DNA from: JAKSSE01 sp045597645
GTDB lineage: Bacteria; Bacillota; Clostridia; Lachnospirales; Lachnospiraceae
Assembly (NCBI GenBank): GCA_045597645.1
Contig: JAZLKM010000020.1
Span: 1 to 64,000, forward strand
Direction: 5' to 3'
Length of the DNA stretch: 64,000 nt
Notes under the pieces: generated by a model
What the model was told of the DNA's origin: nothing
What the model saw: only the letters and a program-made list of their open reading frames with translations
Databases searched by the model: none
Translations under genes and position numbers: made by a program
In this document: positions 9,511 through 17,745 of the stretch, in pieces
Position numbering within the stretch: position 1 is the first letter of the stretch
Layout: each line of letters opens with the position of its first letter

Positions 9511-11199
9511 TTATTCTTTTACGCAGTTCTTATATACACGGTTAAGAGCTACTGCGTGGTACTCGATACCAGTTACGCTTGAAGAAAGCATCTCAGCGTT
9601 TGCCTGAGTATAGAGTGGGAAGATAACTGCATCTTCCATAGCAACCTTCTCAGCATCGTACAATGCTGACCAACGTGCCTTAGGATCGGTGCAAAGAGAA
9701 CCGGTGGTGCACTCGTCGATGATTGCATCAAACTCTGGATTCTCCCAGTTACCATAGTTGTTAGAGCATCCGGTTACCCACATACCAAGGTAGGTCATCG
9801 GGTCTGCATAGTCAGGACCCCAACGTGTAAGACCAAGCTCGAAGGTACCTTCCTGCATCTTTGCAATTCTTTCCTTCTTTGGCTCAACAACGAGCTCTAC
9901 AGTAAGTCCAGGAAGAGTGGTCTCCCACTGCTCCTTCAATACGGTTGCAACCTTCTGTGGAGCATCATCAGCGTCTACTTCCATAGTAAGTGTAAGCTCG
10001 GTGATACCTAACTCCTGAAGACCAGCATTCCAGCACTCAAGAGCCTTATCAGTGTCATCAGCGCAGAACTCTGCATATCTGGTCTGATCTGCAGCGTAGT
10101 CAGATCCGTCTGGACCTGCAGCGAATTCCATTGGAACAGCGGTGTAGGTTGGCTTTGAACCATCCTTTAATACATCCTGTGCGATAGCTACACGGTTGAT
10201 AGCGTTTGTAAGAGCGTAACGGATGTTAAGGTTTCCAAGAGCCTCTACGTCACGGATATTTGGTGCAACATACCACAGATAACCTGCAGCGATAGTAAGG
10301 AACTCAGGATCGTCCTGAACCTGCTCAACCTGCTCACCATTTACAAGAGTAGTATCAAGATCGCCAGCCTGATAGCTCATAAGAGCCTGCTGAGAATCCT
10401 GAATTACCTGATATGAAAGACCTGAAAGCTGTACTCTGTCAGCATCCCAGTAGTCAGCGTTCTTGGTAAGGTGGAATGCTGTAGCAGCTGGCTCATACTC
10501 GTCCATGATGAAAGCACCATTTGAAAGTAAGGTGTCAGGGCTGGTAGCATATACATCACCACACTCGGTAAAGAACTTCTCATTTACTGGATAGTAGGTC
10601 GGGAAGTACATAAGTGAAAGGAAGTATGAAACCGGAACGTTCAAAGAAACCTTGAGGGTCTTCTCATCAACGGCTTCAACACCAAGCTCGCTCTTGTCCA
10701 TCTCACCAGCGATGATAGCTTCCGCATTAACAACCTGTCCGATATCGCTTAACATGTAAGAATATTCAGAAGCAACTTCCGGATCTACAGCTCTCTGCCA
10801 TCCGAATACGAAGTCCTGAGCGGTAACCGGATCACCGTTAGCCCACTTAGCATCGCGAAGGTGGAAGACGTAAGTGGTACCATCGTCCTCAATATCCCAA
10901 GACTCTGCGATAGCCGGGATAGCCTGACCATCAGCATCCATCTGAGTAAGACCATCAACAAGGCAAGCCAATACTTCGAATGAAGTACCATCCTGTGCAA
11001 TCTGCTGGTCAAGAGACTCAACAGGGGTCTCAATCATAACCTTAAGGTCTGCTCCTGAAGCAACATCACCCGATGCTTCAGTTGAAGCAGCAGAAGTACC
11101 ATTGCTTGTAGCAGTGGATCCTGCTTCGGCTCCGCCACATCCTACCAAGCCAGCTGTCATTGCAGAGGCAAGGAGAAGGGCTAAAATTTTCTTTTTCAT
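9511..11199 (-). CDS. oppA: Oligopeptide-binding lipoprotein OppA (SBP family 5)
   Basis: A 562-residue extracellular binding protein. A lipoprotein signal ends in LVGC (Cys at residue 21), followed by a Ser/Thr/Ala-rich tether to about residue 50. The mature part has the family 5 pattern: 'ESLDQQIAQDGTSFEVLACL', 'AESWDIEDDGTTYVFHLRDA', and 'WGPDYADPMTYLGMW'. It captures peptides and delivers them to OppBC. It is the first gene of the opp operon, with a strong AAAGGAGG site. A terminator hairpin in its leader suggests attenuation. Confidence 0.93.
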   Translation of the reverse strand: MKKKILALLLASAMTAGLVGCGGAEAGSTATSNGTSAASTEASGDVASGADLKVMIETPVESLDQQIAQDGTSFEVLACLVDGLTQMDADGQAIPAIAESWDIEDDGTTYVFHLRDAKWANGDPVTAQDFVFGWQRAVDPEVASEYSYMLSDIGQVVNAEAIIAGEMDKSELGVEAVDEKTLKVSLNVPVSYFLSLMYFPTYYPVNEKFFTECGDVYATSPDTLLSNGAFIMDEYEPAATAFHLTKNADYWDADRVQLSGLSYQVIQDSQQALMSYQAGDLDTTLVNGEQVEQVQDDPEFLTIAAGYLWYVAPNIRDVEALGNLNIRYALTNAINRVAIAQDVLKDGSKPTYTAVPMEFAAGPDGSDYAADQTRYAEFCADDTDKALECWNAGLQELGITELTLTMEVDADDAPQKVATVLKEQWETTLPGLTVELVVEPKKERIAKMQEGTFELGLTRWGPDYADPMTYLGMWVTGCSNNYGNWENPEFDAIIDECTTGSLCTDPKARWSALYDAEKVAMEDAVIFPLYTQANAEMLSSSVTGIEYHAVALNRVYKNCVKE

Positions 11200-11251
11200 C
11201 TCAAAATCCTCCTTTGATAGATGGAATCTCTAAATTTTCTCCCATCCGATT

Positions 11252-11306
11252 AAAAAAAGCACAAAAGCTTATCAGTACGCCTTTGTGCTAGAACCGAATA
11301 TAGCAC
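11252..11306 (-). promoter_or_regulatory. Candidate attenuator in the oppA leader
   Basis: On the minus strand, GTGCTA (11301-11306) can pair with TAGCAC (11285-11290). AGCACAAA (11282-11289), which includes most of that second arm, can instead pair with TTTGTGCT (11258-11265) just before seven Ts. The first hairpin would therefore prevent the terminator. An alternative reading of 11297-11305 is an extended -10 (TGC TATATT), which would start transcription at the hairpin itself. Confidence 0.5.
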
Positions 11307-11514
11307 TTTTGAAAAAGTATTTCCACGTAATATTGCGTAAAAAGCTGATAAAACAGCAAGTTTGGTACATAAGTCAAAAATTGACCGCAAAATGAGAATT
11401 TTTTTGTTACTTTTATACGTTAAAGCTGTGGCGTTTTAATACGTCAGCCGGGTAATCGTAATTGTGAATCAAAGCATTCTTTATTTTTTGAAGAAAAATA
11501 GATATTATATATTA

Positions 11515-11671
11515 AGTTCATCCGTGCAGAGATGCTTGTGGCTTAGGCTGCATTACCCACGACACTTTTTTCTATAGCGAAGGCTCTGTGGTGTTATCGT
11601 GAGGTAGCGGGTGAGCTATTTTAAATAGACTGATAAGCTTTAAGAGAGATTACCTTTATAAGGAGATTAAA
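11515..11671 (+). promoter_or_regulatory. Structured leader upstream of the deacetylase gene, class unknown
   Basis: Downstream of an AT-rich promoter-like stretch (TATATT at 11508-11513) is a GC-richer block. ACCCACGACAC (around 11555-11565) can pair with GTGTTATCGTG...GGGT (around 11592-11613), and 'CTATT TTA AATAG' follows (around 11616-11628). The Shine-Dalgarno AAGGAG could be masked by a short CCTT/AAGG hairpin. It matches no riboswitch consensus I could recall, and no terminator is visible. Confidence 0.3.
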
Positions 11672-12304
11672 ATGACTGAGAAAAAGTATGCATGCCTGAC
11701 CTTTGATGATGGACCGACCATTGGTATTACAGATCAGATTTTAGACCTTTTGGAGCAGTACAACATATTGGCGAGCTTTTTTATTATTGCTGATTATGTG
11801 AATGATGATAACAAATATCTGATGAAGCGCGCCTACGATATGGGCTGCACATTGGAGAATCATTCAAAGACCCATAGTGTAATGCCAGAACTATCTGCTG
11901 AGCAGATTGAATATGAGATCAAATACACATCTGACCTGGTAGAGGAGATTGTTGGTGAGAGACCCAAGTTTTTCCGCCCGCCGTTTATTGCTTATGATCA
12001 GAAAATGTATGACCACATAGAGCTTCCATTTATATGTGGGTATGGTTGTGAGGACTGGGTTCCGGAAGTGACTGCGCAGGAGCGCTATGAGAAAATAATG
12101 GAGAGCGCAAACCCGGGATACATGATTTTGGTTCATGATATGGAGAATAACCAAAATACCGTGGATGCTTTAAAACGAGCAATTCCCGAGCTTATCCAGC
12201 AGGGATATGAGTTTGTTACTGTCCGTGAGCTTTTTGAAAAGTGTGGGGTAACGCCTCAGAGAAATGTGACATATATGGGAGTAAATGAAACTAGACAGGA
12301 TTAA
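11672..12304 (+). CDS. Polysaccharide deacetylase (NodB/CE4 family)
   Basis: A 210-residue NodB-fold enzyme. The metal and catalytic motifs are all visible: TFDDG (residues 9-13), HSKTH for the H-(S/T)-x-x-H metal site, RPPF, and LVHD near the end. The family hydrolyses N- or O-acetyl groups from chitin oligomers, peptidoglycan or acetyl-xylan. No signal peptide or membrane anchor is present, so it is probably cytoplasmic and may act on imported acetylated oligosaccharides. The start ATG follows AAGGAG by six bases. It is convergent with a decayed regulator, and both stop codons fall in a perfect palindrome. Confidence 0.85.
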   Translation: MTEKKYACLTFDDGPTIGITDQILDLLEQYNILASFFIIADYVNDDNKYLMKRAYDMGCTLENHSKTHSVMPELSAEQIEYEIKYTSDLVEEIVGERPKFFRPPFIAYDQKMYDHIELPFICGYGCEDWVPEVTAQERYEKIMESANPGYMILVHDMENNQNTVDALKRAIPELIQQGYEFVTVRELFEKCGVTPQRNVTYMGVNETRQD

Positions 12305-12314
12305 TCCTGTCTAG
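12291..12314. repeat. 24-base perfect palindrome containing two stop codons
   Basis: The 12-base half CTAGACAGGATT is followed immediately by its exact complement. The TAA of the deacetylase and the TAG of the minus-strand LuxR fragment both lie inside. No T-run follows on either side, so it is not a standard terminator, though the RNA hairpin could protect 3' ends. Confidence 0.75.
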
Positions 12315-12715
12315 AGCACACCCAAATCTCTGGCAGCGTTTATTGCTTGCCGTCCGTTTTCAACTTTTAGCTTTCTATAAATATTGGCTGAATGGAACTT
12401 GATGGTTCCGGTTTTCTTATTAAGTCGTTCTGCTATGGAGTCGTTGGTTAGACCTTCGCTCATAAGTAGCAACGCATTTTTACTATATTTAGCCAATCTT
12501 CAATCTTGGAGTTATTACCGGCATAGCAGTCAAATATACGCCCTTTCCACTTTGGCCGTAAAGTGTGTAGATTTCTTTTTCTATAATTTCTCTCTTCTCC
12601 TGCATAGAGGGGCAAAATCCAACATGTTAAAATTTTGCTCAGTGATTTCTGAAAAGTCCCTGCCAAAAAATGGGAGCAGATGATTTGTTGCCTCCAGATT
12701 ATTGCCCATTGAAAA
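12311..12715 (-). pseudogene. Decayed LuxR/GerE-type regulator
   Basis: The last 61 codons (12311-12496) encode a clear LuxR-class helix-turn-helix: 'LLLMSEGLTNDSIAERLNKK' then 'TIKFHSANIYRKLKVENGRQ'. There is no proper start; a TGA lies directly upstream in frame. Coding-like peptides continue in other frames: 'IYTLYGQSGKGVYLTAMPV' in one, and 'MGNNLEATNHLLPFFGRDFS' beginning near 12710 in another. This pattern is best explained by frameshifts in a larger MalT- or SpoVT-like regulator that has also lost its N-terminus. The isolated DNA-binding domain might still be made from the TTG at 12496, but no ribosome site supports it. Confidence 0.6.
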
Positions 12716-12808
12716 AATAAAAAGGTATCCGCTGAACTTTGGTGCAGGGAGGGTTTGAATAATTCGATAAAAATCTTTACAAAAGTGCCCTAAAGACTAT
12801 GATTGATT

Positions 12809-12814
12809 TATAAT
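12809..12814 (+). promoter_or_regulatory. Candidate -10 for mnmA
   Basis: A perfect TATAAT lies 33 bases before the mnmA start codon. The -35 position (TGCCCT) is poor, so the assignment is tentative. Confidence 0.4.
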
Positions 12815-12847
12815 AGAAGATAAAATTTCAGAAGTTTGAGGAATAAC

Positions 12848-13945
12848 ATGAAAAAGAAGGTTGTGGTAGGTATGTCAGGCGGTGTGGATTCATCTGTTGC
12901 AGCTTACCTTTTAAAAGAACAGGGATACGATGTGATAGGTGTCACTATGCAGATATGGCAGGATGGCCCCGGCTATGATATAGCGCAGGAAGGCGGATGC
13001 TGCGGATTATCAGCTGTGGATGATGCCAGAAGGGTGGCAGAGGTCCTCGATATACCCTACTATGTGATGAATTTTAGAAACGAATTTAAAAAGGATGTTA
13101 TTGACTATTTTGTCAGTGAATACATCGCAGGAAGGACTCCAAATCCGTGTAATACATGCAATAGACATTTAAAGTGGGGGGCTCTACTGAAACGTGCTGT
13201 TGAGATCGGGGCTGATTATATAGCTACAGGACACTATGCCAGAGTTATGCAGTTAGAAAACGGGAGATACACCATAGCCAACTCTGTGACAGCTACCAAG
13301 GATCAGAGCTATGCACTGTACAACCTGACTCAGGAGCAGTTGGAACGCACACTTATGCCAATTGGCGACTATGAGAAAACCAAGGTCAGGGAAATAGCGG
13401 CAAGTGCAGGATTGCCAGTGGCATCTAAGCGGGATAGTCAGGATATTTGTTTTGTCCCGGACCACGATTATGCCAGCTTCATAGAGAAACGGACCGGCAA
13501 AAATTTTGCACCAGGACAATTTGTTGATATGAGTGGAAATGTGTTAGGCGAGCATAGGGGGATAATCCACTATACGATAGGTCAGAGGAAGGGCTTAAAC
13601 ATATCTGATGAGACGCCTTGGTTTGTGCATAATATAGATGTTGCCAACAATCAGGTTGTCCTATGCAAGTCGGATGAGCTGTTTGGACGTATCTGCTATG
13701 TAGACAGAATGAATTTTATGGCACTAGAAGATGTGACTGAGCCCGTAAGAGCGATAGGTAAGATAAGGTATTCTCATAAGGGTGATTTGTGCACTCTTGA
13801 ACGATTGGACAATACGACATTTAAGTGCTCATTTGATGAGCCCCAGCGAGCATTTACTCCGGGGCAGGCAGCGGTATTTATGACGGAAAATGCTCTTGAA
13901 AACCCGAAAGAGGCGTATGTTTTGTGTGGAGGGACAATAAAATAG
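12848..13945 (+). CDS. mnmA: tRNA-specific 2-thiouridylase MnmA
   Basis: A 365-residue enzyme that installs the 2-thio group on U34 of tRNA Lys/Glu/Gln using ATP and sulphur from a cysteine desulphurase. The PP-loop GMSGGVDSS is at the N-terminus. The catalytic cysteines lie in 'TPNPCNTCNRHLKWG' and 'DSQDICFVPDHDY', and 'GHYARV' and 'TIGQRKGL' are family motifs. I start at the ATG at 12848 (MKKKVVVGMSGG), which has GAGG seven bases upstream, rather than at a TTG four codons earlier. It is a single gene, downstream of the pseudogene. Confidence 0.96.
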   Translation: MKKKVVVGMSGGVDSSVAAYLLKEQGYDVIGVTMQIWQDGPGYDIAQEGGCCGLSAVDDARRVAEVLDIPYYVMNFRNEFKKDVIDYFVSEYIAGRTPNPCNTCNRHLKWGALLKRAVEIGADYIATGHYARVMQLENGRYTIANSVTATKDQSYALYNLTQEQLERTLMPIGDYEKTKVREIAASAGLPVASKRDSQDICFVPDHDYASFIEKRTGKNFAPGQFVDMSGNVLGEHRGIIHYTIGQRKGLNISDETPWFVHNIDVANNQVVLCKSDELFGRICYVDRMNFMALEDVTEPVRAIGKIRYSHKGDLCTLERLDNTTFKCSFDEPQRAFTPGQAAVFMTENALENPKEAYVLCGGTIK

Positions 13946-13987
13946 TCATGAAACACAAAATTTTCGTTATTTTGATGGTGTAGTTGG

Positions 13988-14016
13988 TTGAAAATAATAT
14001 CAATTATTGCTATATT
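13988..14016 (+). promoter_or_regulatory. Sigma-A promoter of the chemoreceptor gene
   Basis: TTGAAA (13988-13993), a 17-base spacer, and TATATT (14011-14016) preceded by TGC, an extended -10. It lies 64 bases before the start codon. No sigma-28-type motility promoter was recognised here. Confidence 0.7.
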
Positions 14017-14079
14017 GATGAGTATATCTACTGTTAGCTTACGCTAATAGATAATTATAAATGAAAGGAAATGTGTAAA

Positions 14080-16116
14080 ATGAAAAAGGGGAAGCTAAAA
14101 TTTAATTTTACAGTCATGCTTCTGCTGTTTGCATTAGTTCCGCTCACGATTAGTATCGTGTCTCTCAACGTGCTTTTTATAAGCGAAAGCAGTAATGAGA
14201 TAAAGGAAGAAATGCATAATGCCATGACATCCACAGCTAATCAGATAGGTATTGCATTTGATTACAACGTAAACACTAATGAGATTGTGCTGAAGAATTA
14301 TGCATCAGCGCCTGTTCTTAAGGATTATCTTAAGAATCCTAGCGATGCAAAGCTTGCAGAGAAGGCTCAGGCTTATACGCTGGAATACTTTGGTAACCTT
14401 CAGGGCTGGGAGGGCGTGTACCTTGCAGACTGGAATTCTCAGGTAATGACCCATCCGGCACCACCAGTCATTGGTAAGGTAATGAGAGAGGGTGATGCAC
14501 TTGAGGCACTTCGAAGCAGCATGGTTGCAGCGGAGAACGGCGTATACAATACCGGTATAATCACTTCACCCGCTTCAGGTCAGCTTATCGTATCTATGTA
14601 TGCACCGATCTATGATGGTGACAAGCCGATTGGATACGTAGGCGGCGGCACATTTGTTAATGAGATAGCAGCTAACTTTGCCGACACCTCAGAGCTCAAG
14701 ATGAGTTCTATGTATGTATACTTTGTTGATAATCAGGGCACCATGCTTTACCACCCAGACGAGACAAAGATTGGTAACCCAGTAGAAAATGCTGCAGTTA
14801 AGAAAGTAGTTGCTGATATTGCAGCAGGTAAGCATCCGGGTCCTGAGTGCGTAAGCTACGATTATAAGGGAGTGCAGAAGTATGCAGCATATTATGTTGG
14901 TGATGCTGAGAGATACGTTGCGGTAGTTACTGCTGACGAGGATGAAGTCCTTGCAGACATCTCACGTATCAAGATGGTTTCATTTGCTGTATCAGGTGTA
15001 ATCTTTGCAATCTTTGTAGTAATCGTACTTATAATGACAAGAGTTGTAACTGCTCCGCTTAAGAAGGTAGCGGCAGCTCTTGATGAGACAGCAAAGGGTA
15101 GTCTTAATGCAGACACCAATATCTCAAGCATTACACATGAGACTCAGATTATTATTGATTCTGCTGTAACATTGCAGAATGTACTCAAAGATATTATTGG
15201 TAAGACCAAAGCAATCAGCGAGGACGTAAATGTTGGTGCTGTAGATGTTGCTTCGCTTGCGGATAATAGTTCAACAGGTGCTAACCAGATTACAAATGCG
15301 ATGGAAGACCTGGCACATGGTGCGGTGTCTATGGCAGAGAGCGTACAGGATATCAACCAGCAGATCATAAATATGGGTGCTGCTGTAGATAATATCTCTT
15401 CTCATGCAGATGCGCTTGTCACATCTTCTAACAATATTAAGAATGCAAACAATGATGCAGATGAATACATGATTAAGGTGGCAGCTTCATCTGGTCAGAG
15501 TGTTGATGCGGTTAAGAATATTACGGCTCAGATTGGTGAGACCAATGATGCAATCGCTAAGATTCAGGATGCAGTTAATATGATTATCGCCATTGCGAGC
15601 CAGACCAATCTTCTTTCACTTAACGCTTCTATTGAGGCGGCTCGTGCAGGAGAGGCAGGAAGAGGCTTCGCGGTAGTTGCAGAGGAGATTAAGGGTCTGT
15701 CAGAACAGTCAAACAACTCTGCAAATGAGATTAAGAGCATCGTAGCCAACATCATTGAGCAGTCAGAGAAGTCTGTAGCACTTGCATCTGAGGTGGCTAA
15801 TATTATAGACGAAGAGCAGGGCTATATTTCTGATACTCAGGATAAGTTCAAGATACTTAGCGAAGAGATTCAGACATCACTCGAGGAAATTCGTATGATT
15901 GCTGGAATCACTACAGAGCTTAATGAGACCAAGTCAGTAATCAGCTCAGCAGTTACAGACCTTAGCGCTATATCTGAGGAGAATGCTGCTTCTAATGAGG
16001 AAGTAACAGCATCTATCAATGATGTAACAGCTTCTGTACAGCAGATTGCTACTAACAGCGAGACAACTAAGGAACTTTCAGAGGACCTGAAGAATACTAT
16101 CGCTTACTTCAACTAA
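14080..16116 (+). CDS. Methyl-accepting chemotaxis protein
   Basis: A 678-residue membrane receptor. One helix near residues 12-32 and a second near 300-325 flank an extracellular region of about 265 residues with a dCache-like layout ('[15 protein letters not shown]', '[20 protein letters not shown]', '[15 protein letters not shown]'). A short HAMP-like linker follows, then the signalling coiled coil with the conserved hairpin '[20 protein letters not shown]' and '[18 protein letters not shown]'. It passes ligand signals to CheA. The ATG at 14080 is preferred over one at 14071 because AAGGAA is nine bases from the former and touches the latter. Its ligand is unknown; uronate or sugar sensing would suit the neighbourhood but is not shown. 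Confidence 0.93.
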   Translation: MKKGKLKFNFTVMLLLFALVPLTISIVSLNVLFISESSNEIKEEMHNAMTSTANQIGIAFDYNVNTNEIVLKNYASAPVLKDYLKNPSDAKLAEKAQAYTLEYFGNLQGWEGVYLADWNSQVMTHPAPPVIGKVMREGDALEALRSSMVAAENGVYNTGIITSPASGQLIVSMYAPIYDGDKPIGYVGGGTFVNEIAANFADTSELKMSSMYVYFVDNQGTMLYHPDETKIGNPVENAAVKKVVADIAAGKHPGPECVSYDYKGVQKYAAYYVGDAERYVAVVTADEDEVLADISRIKMVSFAVSGVIFAIFVVIVLIMTRVVTAPLKKVAAALDETAKGSLNADTNISSITHETQIIIDSAVTLQNVLKDIIGKTKAISEDVNVGAVDVASLADNSSTGANQITNAMEDLAHGAVSMAESVQDINQQIINMGAAVDNISSHADALVTSSNNIKNANNDADEYMIKVAASSGQSVDAVKNITAQIGETNDAIAKIQDAVNMIIAIASQTNLLSLNASIEAARAGEAGRGFAVVAEEIKGLSEQSNNSANEIKSIVANIIEQSEKSVALASEVANIIDEEQGYISDTQDKFKILSEEIQTSLEEIRMIAGITTELNETKSVISSAVTDLSAISEENAASNEEVTASINDVTASVQQIATNSETTKELSEDLKNTIAYFN

Positions 16117-16132
16117 TTGGTTGTCGATATTT

Positions 16133-16161
16133 CCGGGGTGCAAAAGCACCCCGGTTTTTTT
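16133..16161 (+). terminator. Intrinsic terminator of the chemoreceptor gene
   Basis: A 9-bp GC-rich stem (16133-16141 with 16146-16154), AAAA loop, then seven Ts. Confidence 0.95.
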
Positions 16162-16189
16162 ATGCAATAGGCTTTTGTCACATTAGTGT

Positions 16190-16218
16190 TTGCAAAATAC
16201 GCTGTTCGACTGTATTCT
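16190..16218 (+). promoter_or_regulatory. Candidate promoter of the GNAT-lipid kinase-hybrid kinase-proA run
   Basis: TTGCAA (16190-16195), 17-base spacer, TATTCT (16213-16218). It starts 29 bases after the preceding terminator and 45 bases before the acetyltransferase start. Confidence 0.5.
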
Positions 16219-16239
16219 AATGGTGGGAGGATAGACGAT

Positions 16240-16800
16240 ATGGAGATTAGACTTGCAACTATAGAGGATGCCGCAGCGATAAGAAGGATATATGAACCAT
16301 ATGTGCTAAATACGGCTATATCATTTGAATATGATGTGCCGAGCGTTGAGGATTTTCAGCAGAGAATTAGCAATACACTGATTAACTATCCATACTATGT
16401 GGCAGTGCTGGATGACAAAGTGGTCGGCTATGTTTATGCCGGAGTCTTTCACTCCAGGGTTGCCTACAGTCATTCGGTAGAAATGTCTATCTATTTGGAT
16501 GAGAGTGTCAAAGGAAAAGGAATAGGGCGGGCTCTCTATAATAAAATGGAACAGACACTTGCCTCTCAAAATATATGTATGGTACACGCATGTATAGCCA
16601 GTCCTGATGAGGAGGATGAGAGACTGACAGACGACAGCGAGAAGTTCCATGCGAAAATGGGCTACAAATTGGCGGGCAGGCACGACCGGTGCGGATATAA
16701 ATTTGGAAAATGGTATAGCATAGTCTGGATGGATAAGGTGATAGGGGAGAAGTCAGGAACCATAGGTGACTTTATTCCTTTTAGCAAGCTGCGGCAGTAG
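16240..16800 (+). CDS. GNAT N-acetyltransferase, phosphinothricin acetyltransferase-like
   Basis: A 186-residue GNAT-fold protein that would transfer acetyl from acetyl-CoA to an amino group. The order of motifs resembles the PAT/MnaT group: 'IRLATIEDAAAIRRIYEPYV', 'AISFEYDVPS', 'HSVEMSIYLDESVKGKGIG' (CoA loop GKGIGRAL) and 'FHAKMGYKLAGRHDRCGYKF'. PAT relatives acetylate amino-acid analogues such as phosphinothricin, methionine sulfone or similar. The ATG at 16240 has GGGAGG nine bases upstream; an in-frame extension to 16186 has no support. The next gene begins 24 bases later, so they are probably co-transcribed. Confidence 0.85.
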   Translation: MEIRLATIEDAAAIRRIYEPYVLNTAISFEYDVPSVEDFQQRISNTLINYPYYVAVLDDKVVGYVYAGVFHSRVAYSHSVEMSIYLDESVKGKGIGRALYNKMEQTLASQNICMVHACIASPDEEDERLTDDSEKFHAKMGYKLAGRHDRCGYKFGKWYSIVWMDKVIGEKSGTIGDFIPFSKLRQ

Positions 16801-16824
16801 TGATATATAAATACGGGGAACAGT

Positions 16825-17745
16825 ATGAAGCATATTTTTATAGTAAACACATATGCGGGCAATTACAGAAAAATAAGTGACCTGCGAGAAAAGTTGCAGA
16901 AGATAGAAGGCCTAGATTACAAGGTGTTCAATGTAATGCATGCCGGCGGTGAGCAGGAACTGGTGCAAAAGCTACTTAGGTATTTTAACAATGACAAAGT
17001 AAGAATCTACTGTTGTGGAGGCTCAGGTACTTTTCGTAACGTAATTAACGGAATACCGAATTTGTCAGATGTAGAGGTGGCATTTTACCCTTGTGGCCTG
17101 ACTAATGATTTCTTGCACGTGTTTGGCGATGATGCTGTCTACTTTTCCGATATTGAGAAAGTAATCAATGGTAAGGCCACTGAGATTGACTATGTAAAAA
17201 CTAATAATGGAATATTTGTTAATGCCTTTACGACCGGATTAGACTCTGAAATTAATAAGAAAATGGATTCTTATAGGGATTATGATATTTTCGGGGAAAA
17301 TATACCATACTTGCTGTCATTGCTATATGCAGTATTTCTATCAAAAAGACGTAGGTACAGACTAAACATAGATGGGGATTTGTATGAAGACGTTTATTCT
17401 GAGGTTGCCTTTGGAAAAGGCGTGTCAGTAGGAGGCTTTTTGAATGTAGCGCAGGAGACGAATCTGCGTGACGGCGAGTTTAATATTCTTCTTGCACCTA
17501 ATAGATCGTTTATCGGTTCTATGAAGATTATACTGTCACTTATCAAACGTGATTGGGATAGAGTTAAGGGAGAATGCGTGATACGGAAGGGATCATATAT
17601 ACAGATTGAATATGATACAAAGGATACTCTTGTAGCTAATCTTGATGGAGAGAAGGCTGATTCGGTGTCCAAGTGGGAAGCCACTGTTGTAAAAAGAGGC
17701 TTAAAGTTTGTTTTGCCTATAGGAGTAAGAATTAATGAGAGATAA
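16825..17745 (+). CDS. Diacylglycerol/lipid kinase-like protein with altered nucleotide motif
   Basis: A 306-residue protein with the DAGK catalytic fold in the first 130 residues and the YegS/LCB5-type beta domain after it ('FVNAFTTGLDSEIN', 'VSVGGFLNVAQETNLRDGEF', 'LVANLDGEK'). Members phosphorylate diacylglycerol or related lipids at the membrane. The hallmark GGDGT is GGSGT here (residues 65-69), and the usual PLGTGNDFAR reads 'PCGLTNDFLHVF', so kinase activity is doubtful. It has no membrane helix. Its last 11 bases overlap the hybrid histidine kinase start, implying coupled translation and perhaps a shared role. Confidence 0.8.
   Translation: MKHIFIVNTYAGNYRKISDLREKLQKIEGLDYKVFNVMHAGGEQELVQKLLRYFNNDKVRIYCCGGSGTFRNVINGIPNLSDVEVAFYPCGLTNDFLHVFGDDAVYFSDIEKVINGKATEIDYVKTNNGIFVNAFTTGLDSEINKKMDSYRDYDIFGENIPYLLSLLYAVFLSKRRRYRLNIDGDLYEDVYSEVAFGKGVSVGGFLNVAQETNLRDGEFNILLAPNRSFIGSMKIILSLIKRDWDRVKGECVIRKGSYIQIEYDTKDTLVANLDGEKADSVSKWEATVVKRGLKFVLPIGVRINER

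Larger units (their letters stand above)
11200..11671. other. 472-base divergent intergenic region
   Basis: No convincing gene is present. On the minus side it holds the oppA leader: a possible promoter (-35 TTGACT at 11372-11377, -10 TTTTAT at 11348-11353, 18-base spacer) and two competing hairpins (11258-11306). On the plus side it holds an AT-rich promoter-like stretch near 11488-11513 and about 150 bases of structured-looking leader before the deacetylase. Confidence 0.6.

Noticed and set aside
11297..11305. Extended -10 (TGC TATATT) as the main oppA promoter
   Set aside because: Transcription would start at the terminator hairpin itself, and no -35 is present. The competing-hairpin reading explains the same bases better, so it is kept only as an alternative.
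11515..11640. 6S RNA, SRP RNA or T-box leader
   Set aside because: None of the conserved sequences of these RNAs, such as the T-box TGG-ACC motif or the SRP GGTCAGG-type loop, is present.
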